From Micrococcales bacterium (GTDB lineage Bacteria > Actinomycetota > Actinomycetes > Actinomycetales > Cellulomonadaceae), in the NCBI GenBank assembly GCA_009777345.1, contig WRMB01000002.1, forward strand, positions 1 through 64,000: a stretch of 64,000 nt of DNA, in the 5' to 3' direction. Both the position numbers and the translations under genes were made by a program. Each line of letters opens with the position of its first letter. The stretch's first letter is position 1. A model generated the notes under the pieces. That model saw only the letters and a program-made list of their open reading frames with translations. It searched no databases and was not told the DNA's origin. Shown here piece by piece: positions 23,398-32,623 of this stretch.

Positions 23398-24222
23398 TCA
23401 CTGGGCGAACGAGTGGGCGTCGTCGGGGAAGGTGCCGCCGCGGACCTCGGCCACATAGGCCCGGGCGGCCTCGCCCAGCGCCTGGCCGACCTCGCCGAAA
23501 CGTCTGGCGAACCGGGGGGACCAGTCGGTCATCCCCGCCATGTCCACCCAGACCAGCACCTGGCCGTCGCAGTCAGGACCAGCGCCGATGCCGATCGTCG
23601 GGACGTTCACCCGCCAGGTCACCATCGCCGCGACGGGTGCGGGGACCATCTCCAGCACGATGGCCACCACCCCGGCGTCGGCCAGGGCCTGAGCGTCGAC
23701 GAGCAGGCGCTCGGCTGAGCTCTCTCCCCGTCCCTGGACCCGTGGCCCGCCCAGCAGGTGCTCGGACTGCGGGGTGTACCCCAGGTGCCCCACGACGGGT
23801 ATCCCGGCGTCGGTCAGAGCCCGGACCTGGGGGACGACCCGTTGGCCCCCTTCGAGCTTCACCGCCTCGACCTGTGCTTCTTTCATCAGCCGGACAGCGC
23901 TGGCCAGGGCCTGGGTCGGTCCGGCCTCGTACGTGCCGAAAGGCAGGTCGGCCACGACCAGGGCCCGCTGGGTGCCCCGCACGACAGCCCGGGCGGCCAC
24001 GACCATCTCGTCGAGGGTGACGGGCAGGGTGGTGGTGCGGCCGTGCATGGTGTTGCCCACCGAGTCGCCGACGAGCAGCATATCGGTCCCGGCGGCGTCG
24101 AGGATCCGGGCGGTGACCGCGTCGTACGCGGTCAGCATGGTGAGCTTCGTACCGTCGGCCTTGGCCTGCGCCAGGTGGTGCACCCGTACCTTGCGGGGTC
24201 GGCCCGCGGCGGTCTGGTCCAT
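23398..24222 (-). CDS. panB: 3-methyl-2-oxobutanoate hydroxymethyltransferase
   Basis: 274 residues, the usual length. Motifs: MLTAYDAVTARI, DSVGNTMHG (Mg ligands), LPFGTYEAG, VKLEGG and GHLGYTPQS. The enzyme transfers hydroxymethyl from 5,10-methylene-THF to ketoisovalerate, the first step of pantothenate synthesis. It is divergent from glnA, with 107 bases between the starts. No other pan gene is nearby, as is common in actinobacteria. Confidence 0.95.
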   Translation of the reverse strand: MDQTAAGRPRKVRVHHLAQAKADGTKLTMLTAYDAVTARILDAAGTDMLLVGDSVGNTMHGRTTTLPVTLDEMVVAARAVVRGTQRALVVADLPFGTYEAGPTQALASAVRLMKEAQVEAVKLEGGQRVVPQVRALTDAGIPVVGHLGYTPQSEHLLGGPRVQGRGESSAERLLVDAQALADAGVVAIVLEMVPAPVAAMVTWRVNVPTIGIGAGPDCDGQVLVWVDMAGMTDWSPRFARRFGEVGQALGEAARAYVAEVRGGTFPDDAHSFAQ

Positions 24223-24329
24223 GCGAAAACCCTCCCTCTGTCACCCCTGGTCGACGATCTGCATCCTATAGGGCTTCGCGTCCGGGCCAGTCGTGGGCCT
24301 GCGGGCCGACTATCCGGCAGGATGGGTCC

Positions 24330-25664
24330 ATGGACAGGCAGCAGGACTACGTGCTCAGGGCCGTCGAAGAACGCGATATCCGGTTCATCAGGCTCTGGTT
24401 CACCGACGTTCTCGGCACCCTGAAGTCGGTGGCCATCGCCCCGGCCGAGCTGGAGTCGGCGTTCGAGGACGGTATCGGGTTCGACGGTTCGGCGATCGAG
24501 GGGCTGACCCGGGTCTACGAGGCCGATATGATCGCCCACCCCGACCCGTCGACGTTCCAGCTGGTGCCCTGGCGGGGGGAGGAGCACAGCACCGGGCGGA
24601 TGTTCTGCGACCTGTTCACCCCCGACGGGGAGCCGTCCCTGGCCGACTCGCGCCAGGTGCTGCGCCGGACGCTGGGACGGGCCGCGGAGCAGGGCTTCAC
24701 GTTCTACACCCACCCGGAGGTCGAGTTCTACCTGTTCCAGGCCCCGGTAGACCCCGACAACCTGGTGCCCGTCGACTGGGGTGGTTACTTCGACCACGTC
24801 CCCCGGGGCACCGGCCAGGACTTCCGGCGGGCCGCGATCACCATGCTGGAGTCCATGGGCATCTCGGTGGAGTTCTCCCACCACGAGGCCGGGCCCGGCC
24901 AGAACGAGATCGACCTGCGCTACGCCGACGCGCTGACCACCGCGGACAACATCATGTCGTTCCGCACCGTGGTCAAGGAGGTGGCGCTGGAGCACGGCGT
25001 CTTCGCCTCTTTCATGCCCAAGCCGATGGCGGACCACCCGGGGTCGGGCATGCACACCCACGTGTCGCTGTTCGAGGGCGACCACAACGCGTTCTACGAG
25101 CCGGGGACGCCGCTGGAGCTGTCGAAGGTCGGCCGGTCGTTCATCGCCGGGCTGCTGCGCCACGCCGCGGAGATCACCGCGGTGACCAACCAGTTCGTGA
25201 ACTCCTACAAACGGTTGTGGGGCGGGGCGGAGGCGCCGTCGTACATCTGCTGGGGGCACAACAACCGCTCGGCCCTGGTGCGGGTGCCGATGTACTCCCC
25301 CGGGAAGGGGCAGTCCAGCCGTGTCGAGTACCGGGCGCTGGACTCCGCCGCCAACCCCTACCTGGCGTTCGCGGTCATCCTCGCAGCCGGGCTCCAGGGC
25401 GTCACCCAGGGCTACGAGCTACCCGAGGGCGCCGAGGACGACGTGTGGGAGCTGACCGACGCGGAACGGCGGGCGCTCGGGATCGAACCGCTGCCGACCT
25501 CCCTGGACGAGGCCATCACCGTCATGAAGTCCTCCGAGCTGGTCGCCGAGACCCTCGGCGAGCACGTGTTCGACTTCTTCCTGCGCAACAAGCGCCGGGA
25601 GTGGACCGAGTACCGGGCCCAGGTCACCCCCTACGAGCTGGCACGCTTCCTGCCGTCGTTGTGA
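24330..25664 (+). CDS. glnA2: Glutamine synthetase, GlnA2 type
   Basis: 444 residues, matching the short type I glutamine synthetases typified by mycobacterial GlnA2. Motifs: DGSAIEG, HPEVEFYLF, GPGQNEIDLRYADAL, GSGMHTHVS, QSSRVEYRALDSAANPYLAFA. At the adenylylation loop, where regulated enzymes have NLYDLPP, this protein reads DDVWELTD, so the modifiable tyrosine is missing. Even so, the adenylyltransferase gene glnE follows at once. The enzyme makes glutamine from glutamate, ammonia and ATP. A housekeeping GlnA1 would be expected elsewhere in the genome. Confidence 0.9.
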   Translation: MDRQQDYVLRAVEERDIRFIRLWFTDVLGTLKSVAIAPAELESAFEDGIGFDGSAIEGLTRVYEADMIAHPDPSTFQLVPWRGEEHSTGRMFCDLFTPDGEPSLADSRQVLRRTLGRAAEQGFTFYTHPEVEFYLFQAPVDPDNLVPVDWGGYFDHVPRGTGQDFRRAAITMLESMGISVEFSHHEAGPGQNEIDLRYADALTTADNIMSFRTVVKEVALEHGVFASFMPKPMADHPGSGMHTHVSLFEGDHNAFYEPGTPLELSKVGRSFIAGLLRHAAEITAVTNQFVNSYKRLWGGAEAPSYICWGHNNRSALVRVPMYSPGKGQSSRVEYRALDSAANPYLAFAVILAAGLQGVTQGYELPEGAEDDVWELTDAERRALGIEPLPTSLDEAITVMKSSELVAETLGEHVFDFFLRNKRREWTEYRAQVTPYELARFLPSL

Positions 25665-25666
25665 TC

Positions 25667-28600
25667 ATGACCGGACCCGTCGGCCGGACCAGCCGTAACC
25701 GCCCTTCGCTCGCCGCCCGGCTGGGCCGGGCCGGGGTGCGCGAGGTGGAACGGACCGAACGGCTGCTCGCCGACCCCGCGCTGACCGCCGTCGTGCCGGA
25801 GACGACCGACCTGCCGGGGCTGCTGGGTGAGGTGGCCGACCCTGACCTGGCCGCGCTGGGCCTGGTCAAGGTCGCCGAGGCGGTGCGGTCCGACCCGGCG
25901 GCCAAGCAGGCCCGTACCGCGCTGACGCGGGCGCTGACCGGCCCGGGGTCCGGGGCAGCCCGGCTGCTCGCGGTGCTGGGGGCCTCGTCCGAGCTGGGCA
26001 ACTTCGTCGTCACCCACCCGTGCGCGGTGCGCGCGGTGCTCGACGATGCACCAGCGGTCGGGGTGGACCCGCGCACGGTGCGGGCCGAGCTGCTGGCCGC
26101 TGTCGGGGCCGACCCCGACGCCGACCTGCCCGTGGCCGCCCCGGGTGGCTCGGACGGTGTCGACGCGATGCGCGTCGCCTACCGCACCCGGCTGGCCAGG
26201 ATCGCGGCCGCCGACCTGGTCGCCGCGGATCCGCTGGGCACGATGCCCGAGATCGCCGCCGCGCTGGCCGACCTGGCCGCCGCCGCGCTGGAGGCCGCCC
26301 TGGCCCTGGCCCGCGCCGAGCTGGACGACCACGGCGCGGGCGTCCGTCTGGCCGTTATCGGGATGGGCAAGTGCGGTGGCCGCGAGCTGAACTACGTGTC
26401 CGACGTGGACGTGGTCTACGTCGCCGAGCCGCGGGACGGCACGGCTGAGGACGAGGCCATGGCCGTCGGCACCCGCCTGGCCGCGTCGCTGGCCCGGGCC
26501 TGCTCGGCGGTGTCCGGGGAGCCGGCGCTGTGGCCGGTGGACGCCGCGCTGCGCCCCGAGGGCAAGGACGGGCCGCTGGTGCGCACCCTGGCCAGCCACC
26601 GCACGTACTACGAGCGCTGGGCCCGCACCTGGGAGTTCCAGGCCCTGCTCAAGGCCCGTCCGCTGGCCGGGGACGCCGCGCTGGGCCGGGCCTACGTCGC
26701 CACGACCCAGCCGTTGGTGTGGTCGGCGGTGACCCGGGAGCACTTCGTCGAGGACTCCCAGGCCATGCGGCGCCGGGTCGAGGCGCACCTGCCGCGGGCC
26801 GAGGCGGACCGGCAGATCAAGCTCGGCGTCGGGGGCCTGCGCGACGTGGAGTTCACCGTGCAGCTGCTGCAGCTGGTGCACGGGCGGGCCGACGAGACGA
26901 TCCGCTCCGGTACCACGCTGACCGCCCTGGCCGCGCTGGCCGCGGGCGGGTACGTCGGCCGGGACCACGCCGCCCAGCTGGCGCAGTGCTACCGCTTCCT
27001 GCGGGTGCTGGAGCACCGGCTGCAGCTGACCCGGATGCAACGCACCCACCTGCTGCCCACCGCCCCGGCCGACCTGGAACGGCTGGCCCGGTCTGTGGGT
27101 ATGCGGGTCCAGGGCGCCGCGGGGCTGACCGACCGCTGGCGCTCCGTCCAGCGTGACGTGCGGCGCCTGCACGAAGAGGTCTTCTACCGGCCGCTGCTGC
27201 CAGCCACCGCCCAGCTGTCCACCGACGAGGCCCGGCTGGCCCCGGAGGCCGCCCAGGCCCGGCTGGCGGCCATCGGCTACCGCGACCCGACCGGTGCGGT
27301 GCGGCACATCGCGGCACTGACCGAGGGGCTGTCCCGGCGGGCCGCTATCCAGCGGCAGCTGCTGCCGGTCATGCTCGGCTGGTTCGCCGACGGTGCCGAC
27401 CCGGACGCCGGGCTGCTGGCCTTCCGGTTGCTGTCGGACACCCTGGGCTCGACCCACTGGTACCTGAAGCTGCTACGTGACTCCGGCAGCGCCGCCCAGC
27501 GGCTGTCGGCGGTGCTGTCCACCTCCCGGTACGTCGCCGAGGCACTGACGCGGTCGCCGAAGTCGGTGATGTGGCTGGGCGACGACGCCGAGCTCGAACC
27601 CCGGTCGTTCGACCGGCTGTGGGCCGAGGCCGAAGCGATCTTGCGCCGCACCGAAGAACCCGCCGCGGCGGCCCTGGCGCTGCGGGGCCTGCGGCGGCGC
27701 GAGCTGGCCCGGGCGGCCAGCGCGCAGGTACTGGGCCAGGTCACCCTAGACCGGGTATCGGCGTCGGTGACGGTCGCGGCCGACGTGCTGCTCGCCGGGG
27801 GTCTGCGGATCGCCCGCCACCAGGCCCGCCAGGCGCTGGGCCTGGAGGCCGACCCGGCCCAGATGGCGGTCGTCGCCATGGGTCGGCTGGGCGGGGCGGA
27901 GATGAGCTATTCGTCCGACGCCGACATCATGTACGTCTACGACCCGGGCGCCGACGAGACGCTGGCCCAGGAGTGGGCGCTCCAGGTGGCCACCGGCCTG
28001 CGGGCCCTGCTGGTCGACACCGCCGCCGAACCGCCCCTGGAGCTGGACACCGACCTGCGCCCAGAAGGCCGCAACGGCCCGCTGGTGCGTACCCTGGCAG
28101 CGTACGAGGAGTACTACGAACGCTGGTCGTCGGTGTGGGAGGCCCAGGCTCTGCTGCGGGCCCGCCCGGTGGCCGGGGATCCCGGGCTGGGGGAGCAGTT
28201 CGTCGCGCTGGCCGATCCTGTGCGCTACCCGGCGGGCGGGCTGAGCCTGGCCGACGTGCGCGAGATCCGCCGCATCAAGGCCCGGGTCGAGGGCGAACGG
28301 CTGCCGCGCGGCGTCGAACCGGCGCGGCACGTCAAGCTCGGCCCCGGCGGGCTGGCCGACGTGGAGTGGACCGCCCAGCTGTACCAGCTGCGCCACGCCC
28401 ACGAGGTGCCAGCCCTGCGCACCACCTCGACCCGTGACGCCCTGGCCGCGGCCGGCGACGCCGGTCTGCTCGACCGGGACGACGTGGAGGTGCTGCGCAC
28501 CGCCTGGGAGCTGGCCCTGCGGGTCCGCGACGCCAACACCCTGTGGTCGGGCCGCACCGACGCCACACACGTCGACCAGCTGCCGCACGACCGTCGCACC

Positions 28601-28720
28601 CTGGCCGGAGTCGCCCGGGTGATGGGCTACGGCCCCGGCGGCGGCGCGGCCCTGGAAGAGGAGTACCTGCGCTCCGCCCGCCGGGCCCGGGCCGTCGTCG
28701 AACGCGTCTTCTACGGCTGA
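25667..28720 (+). CDS. glnE: Bifunctional glutamine synthetase adenylyltransferase/deadenylase
   Basis: 1,017 residues. Two nucleotidyltransferase domains are seen: GKCGGRELNYVSDVDVVY near residue 235 and GRLGGAEMSYSSDADIMY near 738, each followed by a helical GlnD-like PII-uridylyl domain (RQIKLGVGGLRDVEFTVQ and RHVKLGPGGLADVEWTAQ). It adds or removes AMP on a tyrosine of glutamine synthetase in response to nitrogen status. ATG 25667 lies 2 bases after the glnA2 stop; an upstream in-frame GTG at 25,661 is possible. The reading frame stays open far upstream through glnA2, but only by high GC. Confidence 0.95.
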   Translation: MTGPVGRTSRNRPSLAARLGRAGVREVERTERLLADPALTAVVPETTDLPGLLGEVADPDLAALGLVKVAEAVRSDPAAKQARTALTRALTGPGSGAARLLAVLGASSELGNFVVTHPCAVRAVLDDAPAVGVDPRTVRAELLAAVGADPDADLPVAAPGGSDGVDAMRVAYRTRLARIAAADLVAADPLGTMPEIAAALADLAAAALEAALALARAELDDHGAGVRLAVIGMGKCGGRELNYVSDVDVVYVAEPRDGTAEDEAMAVGTRLAASLARACSAVSGEPALWPVDAALRPEGKDGPLVRTLASHRTYYERWARTWEFQALLKARPLAGDAALGRAYVATTQPLVWSAVTREHFVEDSQAMRRRVEAHLPRAEADRQIKLGVGGLRDVEFTVQLLQLVHGRADETIRSGTTLTALAALAAGGYVGRDHAAQLAQCYRFLRVLEHRLQLTRMQRTHLLPTAPADLERLARSVGMRVQGAAGLTDRWRSVQRDVRRLHEEVFYRPLLPATAQLSTDEARLAPEAAQARLAAIGYRDPTGAVRHIAALTEGLSRRAAIQRQLLPVMLGWFADGADPDAGLLAFRLLSDTLGSTHWYLKLLRDSGSAAQRLSAVLSTSRYVAEALTRSPKSVMWLGDDAELEPRSFDRLWAEAEAILRRTEEPAAAALALRGLRRRELARAASAQVLGQVTLDRVSASVTVAADVLLAGGLRIARHQARQALGLEADPAQMAVVAMGRLGGAEMSYSSDADIMYVYDPGADETLAQEWALQVATGLRALLVDTAAEPPLELDTDLRPEGRNGPLVRTLAAYEEYYERWSSVWEAQALLRARPVAGDPGLGEQFVALADPVRYPAGGLSLADVREIRRIKARVEGERLPRGVEPARHVKLGPGGLADVEWTAQLYQLRHAHEVPALRTTSTRDALAAAGDAGLLDRDDVEVLRTAWELALRVRDANTLWSGRTDATHVDQLPHDRRTLAGVARVMGYGPGGGAALEEEYLRSARRARAVVERVFYG

Positions 28721-28795
28721 ACCCGGTGGGGGAACGTGGCCAACAGACCAGAACCAGTCCCCTAGGCTGGTGGTGCACGAGAGGAGGAGGCGCTG

Positions 28796-29170
28796 ATGCT
28801 CAAGGCACTACCGGTGGTCGTCGCGGTCGCGCTGTTCGTCTACTGCCTGATCGACAGCATCCAGGCCGACGAGAGCCGGGTCCGCAACCTGCCGCGGCTG
28901 CTGTGGATGGTCGTCATCGTTGCCGTGCCGGTGGTCGGACCGGTCGCCTGGCTGGTGGCGGGCCGTCCGCTGTGGCAGCCGCCGTGGCACGCCACCCAGG
29001 AGCCGACCCGTCCGCTCGCCCCCGACGACGACCCGGACTTCCTCGCCTCGATCCATGCTTCGGACACCCGCCACGAGGAGATGCTCGCCGAGTGGGAGGC
29101 CCAGCTGCGCGAACGCGAACGCCGCCTGCGCGAGCACGAGTCCGACGACCCGCCCGACCTGGGCCGCTGA
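28796..29170 (+). CDS. PLDc_N-domain small membrane protein
   Basis: 124 residues. Two helices (ALPVVVAVALFVYCLID and LLWMVVIVAVPVVGPVAWLVAG) and the P-x-x-G-P-x-x-W-L step form the phospholipase D-nuclease N-terminal domain, here without any nuclease. The C-terminal half is hydrophilic and ends in a charged helix (LRERERRLREHE). AGGAGGAGG precedes the ATG, and a TAGGCT box lies about 25 bases upstream. Function unknown; common in actinobacteria. Confidence 0.85.
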   Translation: MLKALPVVVAVALFVYCLIDSIQADESRVRNLPRLLWMVVIVAVPVVGPVAWLVAGRPLWQPPWHATQEPTRPLAPDDDPDFLASIHASDTRHEEMLAEWEAQLRERERRLREHESDDPPDLGR

Positions 29171-29317
29171 CGGCACGAGCGCCAGGTACCTGACCTGCAC
29201 GTCCACTGAGTCCGTGCAGGGTTAAGAGGCCGCTCGTGTGCTTCTGTCAGCCCCACTCGAACAATCCCACCGGACCACACGCGGGGGTCGCGGGGGGGGG
29301 CTTGCCCCCGTGCGGGT

Positions 29318-29338
29318 GCGGGGCTGGGCCCCGCACAA
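29318..29338. terminator. GC-rich hairpin downstream of tRNA-Leu
   Basis: GTGCGGGGC-TGG-GCCCCGCAC, nine-base arms, lies about 56 bases past the 3' end of the minus-strand tRNA. Probable terminator of the tRNA transcript; no T-run. The surrounding 29,171-29,393 region holds no gene that I can support. Confidence 0.5.
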
Positions 29339-29393
29339 CATGACGAGAGCGACGAGGCTTGCCATCGGCAAGCACACCCCACCCTCGATCTTG

Positions 29394-29477
29394 TGTCCGG
29401 AAGGGGACTTGAACCCCTACGCCCTGTACGGGCACTAGCACCTCAAGCTAGCGCGTCTGCCATTCCGCCACCCGGAC
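29394..29477 (-). tRNA. tRNA-Leu(GAG)
   Basis: 84-base class II tRNA on the minus strand. Acceptor GTCCGGG/TTCCGGAC, anticodon stem CTAGC/GCTAG with loop TTGAGGT (anticodon GAG, reading CUC and CUU), long variable arm TGCCCGTACAGGGCGT, T-arm AGGGG TTCAAGT CCCCT, discriminator A. CCA is not encoded. Confidence 0.95.
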
Positions 29478-29661
29478 TTGGTGGTCGTCCACAGGTGCGA
29501 ACGTGACCCGGGACGCGGTCGGTAACGATAGCATGGCGGTCGCCGGAAGCTCTACCTGGTTCACCCCCGGGCGCGCCGTCAGCCGAGGCGTGGTCGCCTG
29601 GGCCACACTGTGCGACCAGGGGCGACCTACCAGATCCGCGGCACCGCCGTACGGAGGAAAG

Positions 29662-31107
29662 ATGACACCGTCTCGCAAGGCCGGTCCGGGCCGTCCCGCG
29701 GCGTCGGCGCGTCAGGGCACGGCGCTGGCCGACGACGCGCCCAAGGCTAAGGGCTCTCGGCCGCCGTTCGAGGCTGTTCCTGACGACGGTACGCGCTGGG
29801 TGGCCCAGCCTGACGGTGACTCGTGGCGGCTGGTCGACGTCGACCCGTCGGCGCCGCGCTGGCTGCGCAAGGGGGCGGCGACGTCCTGGCGGCTCATCGT
29901 CCTGGTCGCGGCGGTGTCGCTGGTGTTCTACGCCACGTCCAAGGTCCTGCTGCTGTTCGTCGCGATATTCCTGGCTCTGGTCTTCGCCGCGGTGCTGCGT
30001 CCCTTCGTGCAGCTGCTGGACAAGGTCATGCCGCGCGCTGCGGCCACAGGGCTGGCGCTGCTGACCGGGGTGGCGGTGGTGGGCGGGATGATCACCTACG
30101 TCGTCTACTCCATCGTCAACCAGTGGGAAGACCTGTCGTCGCAGGTCGGTGCCGGTCTGCAGCGCATCGTCGAGTGGGTGGACACCTCGGGCGGCACGGT
30201 GCAGCGCATGGGCCGTGGTGACCACATGGTCCCGCCGTTCGAGGACAAGACGCCCGACGATACGCCGACGGCGATGTTCACGGTCACCAAGGAGCAGGTC
30301 GCCCAGTGGCTCGACAGTGCCAAGCAGTGGCTGACCGACAACGCCGGCGATCTCGTCGGCCGGGTCGCGGCCACCGCCGGGACTACCGTCGAGGTGTTCG
30401 CCTGCCTGGCTCTGGCTGTGTTCTGCACGGTGTTCTTCCTGGCCCGCGGTGACCAGATGTGGCAGTGGTGCCTGGGTCAGCTGCCGGTGCGGATGCGTGA
30501 CCGGGCCCAGGCTGCGGCCTCGGTGGGCTGGTACACCTTCTCCGGCTACACCCGGGGAACCTTGATCATCGCGGGGACCAACGCGTTCATGGTGTTCTGG
30601 CTGCTGGTCATCGTCGGGGTGCCGCTGGCTGCGCCGCTGGCGGTGCTGGTGTTCATCGGTTCGTTCATCCCGCTGATCGGGGCGCCGACGGCGATGATCA
30701 TCGCGACGATCGTGGCGCTGGCGGCGCTGGGGCCGTGGCACGCGGTCCTCATCTGCCTGGGCATCGCGTTCCTCGGGCAGATCGAGGGGCACGTCCTGCA
30801 GCCGCTGGTCATGGGCCACCAGGTGTCGTTGCACCCGGTGGTCGTGGCGGTCGCCGTCGTCGGGGGGACGCTCACCGCGGGTATCTTCGGTGCGGTGGTC
30901 GCGGTGCCGCTGGTCTCGGTGGCCTGGGCGGTCTTCGCCCGGTTGCGCCCACCGGTGGAGCAGCTGGACGGTGAGGACCCGGCCGGGCCGGACGACGACG
31001 GCACGGACGAGGGCGAACCGCCCGGGCGCCCGCAGGTACCGTGGAGCAAGGCCAGTGTCTGGTTGCGTCACCTGCGAGAACGCCAGAAGGGCGAAGCCCG
31101 GGCCTGA
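29662..31107 (+). CDS. AI-2E family transporter
   Basis: 481 residues from ATG 29662, supported by GGAGGAAAG directly upstream; the open frame continues further 5' but without a ribosome site. About eight membrane helices are present with the AI-2E family pattern: paired helices near 75-115, an extracytoplasmic segment, then FSGYTRGTLIIAGTNAFMVF, GSFIPLIGAPTAMI and GHVLQPLVMGHQVSLHP. Members have been linked to autoinducer-2 export or Na+/H+ exchange, and substrate cannot be assigned. The N- and C-terminal tails are long and polar. Confidence 0.85.
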   Translation: MTPSRKAGPGRPAASARQGTALADDAPKAKGSRPPFEAVPDDGTRWVAQPDGDSWRLVDVDPSAPRWLRKGAATSWRLIVLVAAVSLVFYATSKVLLLFVAIFLALVFAAVLRPFVQLLDKVMPRAAATGLALLTGVAVVGGMITYVVYSIVNQWEDLSSQVGAGLQRIVEWVDTSGGTVQRMGRGDHMVPPFEDKTPDDTPTAMFTVTKEQVAQWLDSAKQWLTDNAGDLVGRVAATAGTTVEVFACLALAVFCTVFFLARGDQMWQWCLGQLPVRMRDRAQAAASVGWYTFSGYTRGTLIIAGTNAFMVFWLLVIVGVPLAAPLAVLVFIGSFIPLIGAPTAMIIATIVALAALGPWHAVLICLGIAFLGQIEGHVLQPLVMGHQVSLHPVVVAVAVVGGTLTAGIFGAVVAVPLVSVAWAVFARLRPPVEQLDGEDPAGPDDDGTDEGEPPGRPQVPWSKASVWLRHLRERQKGEARA

Positions 31108-31117
31108 CCGGCTGGTG

Positions 31118-31657
31118 TCAGGGTGCCAGGCTGATGTCCCCGGCGGTGAGCAGGATCGGGAAGCTCGACTCCCAGGCAGCCTTGACCAGCAGGTCGGTGT
31201 CCGTCACCCCGTTGTCCAGGGCTTCGATCATCCGGTCGGCGATGTCCGGGGCGTCCATGTGCTCGGTGTCGCGCAGCGCCAGCTCGCCGTAGGCGACCGA
31301 GAAGACGTTCCGGGCGCCGAACAGGCGGGCACGCTGCACCGCGTCGGGCTCGGTGATCGCCCGGCTGTGCGCCTCGACGGCGCACTGGAAGGCGTACACC
31401 GTCAGCTCGTGGGCGTCGGCGGCCGAGACCGAGTGGTCGCCCCCCCTGGCTTTCGCCTCGAGCCGGGAGGCCAGGTCGGCCTCCGCCTCGCGCATCCCGC
31501 GGTAGTACTCGGCCACGGCCGGGGCGTCCGAACCGGGGCCTGGACGTTGCGCGGCACCGGCCATCCGGACGTCCAGGAGCGCCTGGGCCGCCTCTGGGGT
31601 CAGACCGACGTTGGGGAGCGGGTCGAGCTGACCGACCTCGCGTCCGTCCAGGGTCAC
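31118..31657 (-). CDS. Conserved hypothetical protein, no recognised domain
   Basis: 179 residues, soluble and mostly helical, with a central stretch (AHELTVYAFQCAVEAHSRAI, LFGARNVFSVAYGELALRD) but no signature I recognise. It converges on the AI-2E transporter gene with 10 bases between stops. The 135 bases upstream hold no visible gene. Reading frame and codon bias look genuine. Confidence 0.6.
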   Translation of the reverse strand: MTLDGREVGQLDPLPNVGLTPEAAQALLDVRMAGAAQRPGPGSDAPAVAEYYRGMREAEADLASRLEAKARGGDHSVSAADAHELTVYAFQCAVEAHSRAITEPDAVQRARLFGARNVFSVAYGELALRDTEHMDAPDIADRMIEALDNGVTDTDLLVKAAWESSFPILLTAGDISLAP

Positions 31658-31793
31658 GCTGCACCTCCGAGCTAGACAGTCGTCCAGTCGTCCGTTCGGC
31701 CGACCTGGATCCGTTCTTAGCCTATCGACTACGCGGACCTTTCGACCACGTAGACCTGATGGTATGCCGTGGTCGGCCCGCGGCGGGTCGGCG

Positions 31794-32543
31794 TCAGGCC
31801 CAACGGCGCAGCAGGGCGTGGGTCTGGGCGACGTAGCCGCCGCCGAACAGCACCGCGTGCACCCCGACCGGGAACAGCTGGTGCAGACCGGTCCGGTGGC
31901 GCCATCCGGGCCGCAGCCGGTGCACGGACTGGTACCCGGCGACGACAGCGTCCAGGTGCGGCAGGCCGAACAGCGCGAGCATCGCCAGGTCGGTCTCCCG
32001 GTGCCCGCCGTGCGCAGCCGGGTCGATGAGGGTCGCCCCGGCGGCCGTCCACATGACGTTGCCGCTCCACAGGTCGCCGTGCAGGCGGGCGGGCGGGTCG
32101 TCGTCGTCCAGGTCGCCCGCGCACAGCCGGGCGGTCAGCCGGTCCAGGTCGGCGGCGGCCTCGGGCGGCAGGTCCCCGGTGGCGCGCAGCGCCTCGCCGA
32201 TCGGGGACAGCCGGGCCCGGGCGTAGTACTCGCCCCAGGTCTCGAAGCTGGCGCTGACCAGCGGGCACCGGCCGATGAACCCGTCGCCGTCCCACCCCGG
32301 TGGTGGGGCGCCGAAGGCGTCGGCACCGGCGTCGTGCAGCCGGGCCAGCCCCGCCCCGAAGGTCCGGGCCGCTGCTGCGGTGGGCGTCACCGACGTCAGG
32401 GCGGCCAGGTCCAGGTGGTCGTCGGCGATATCGAGCACGTCCACGACGGGCAGGGCGTCGGCTGCCGCGAGCCAGGCCAGGCCCGCGGCCTCCCAGCGCA
32501 GCGCCCGCGCCGCGCCGGGCTTGCGGAAGACCGGACGGTTCAC
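31794..32543 (-). CDS. Fructosamine kinase family protein
   Basis: 249 residues with an aminoglycoside-phosphotransferase-like fold of the FN3K type: LHGDLWSGNVMW (catalytic loop with HGD and the metal-binding Asn), LIDPAAHGGHRETDLAML, and WGEYYARARLSP. Family members phosphorylate ketosamines formed by glycation so that they decompose. Divergent from the oligopeptidase gene, with 80 bases between. Length is slightly short at the N-terminus, where the nucleotide loop is weak. Confidence 0.88.
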   Translation of the reverse strand: MNRPVFRKPGAARALRWEAAGLAWLAAADALPVVDVLDIADDHLDLAALTSVTPTAAAARTFGAGLARLHDAGADAFGAPPPGWDGDGFIGRCPLVSASFETWGEYYARARLSPIGEALRATGDLPPEAAADLDRLTARLCAGDLDDDDPPARLHGDLWSGNVMWTAAGATLIDPAAHGGHRETDLAMLALFGLPHLDAVVAGYQSVHRLRPGWRHRTGLHQLFPVGVHAVLFGGGYVAQTHALLRRWA

Positions 32544-32623
32544 GACGACGATCCTGCCCTGTGCGACGACCGCCCCGCCAGGCCGCTCGCCCTCGGTGAG
32601 CGGGTCTGGTCCATGATGGACGG

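Noticed and set aside
24293..25666. Upstream continuation of the glnE reading frame through glnA2
   Set aside because: The frame is open only because of high GC; the sequence is Arg/Gly/Pro-rich shadow and the other frame is clearly glutamine synthetase.
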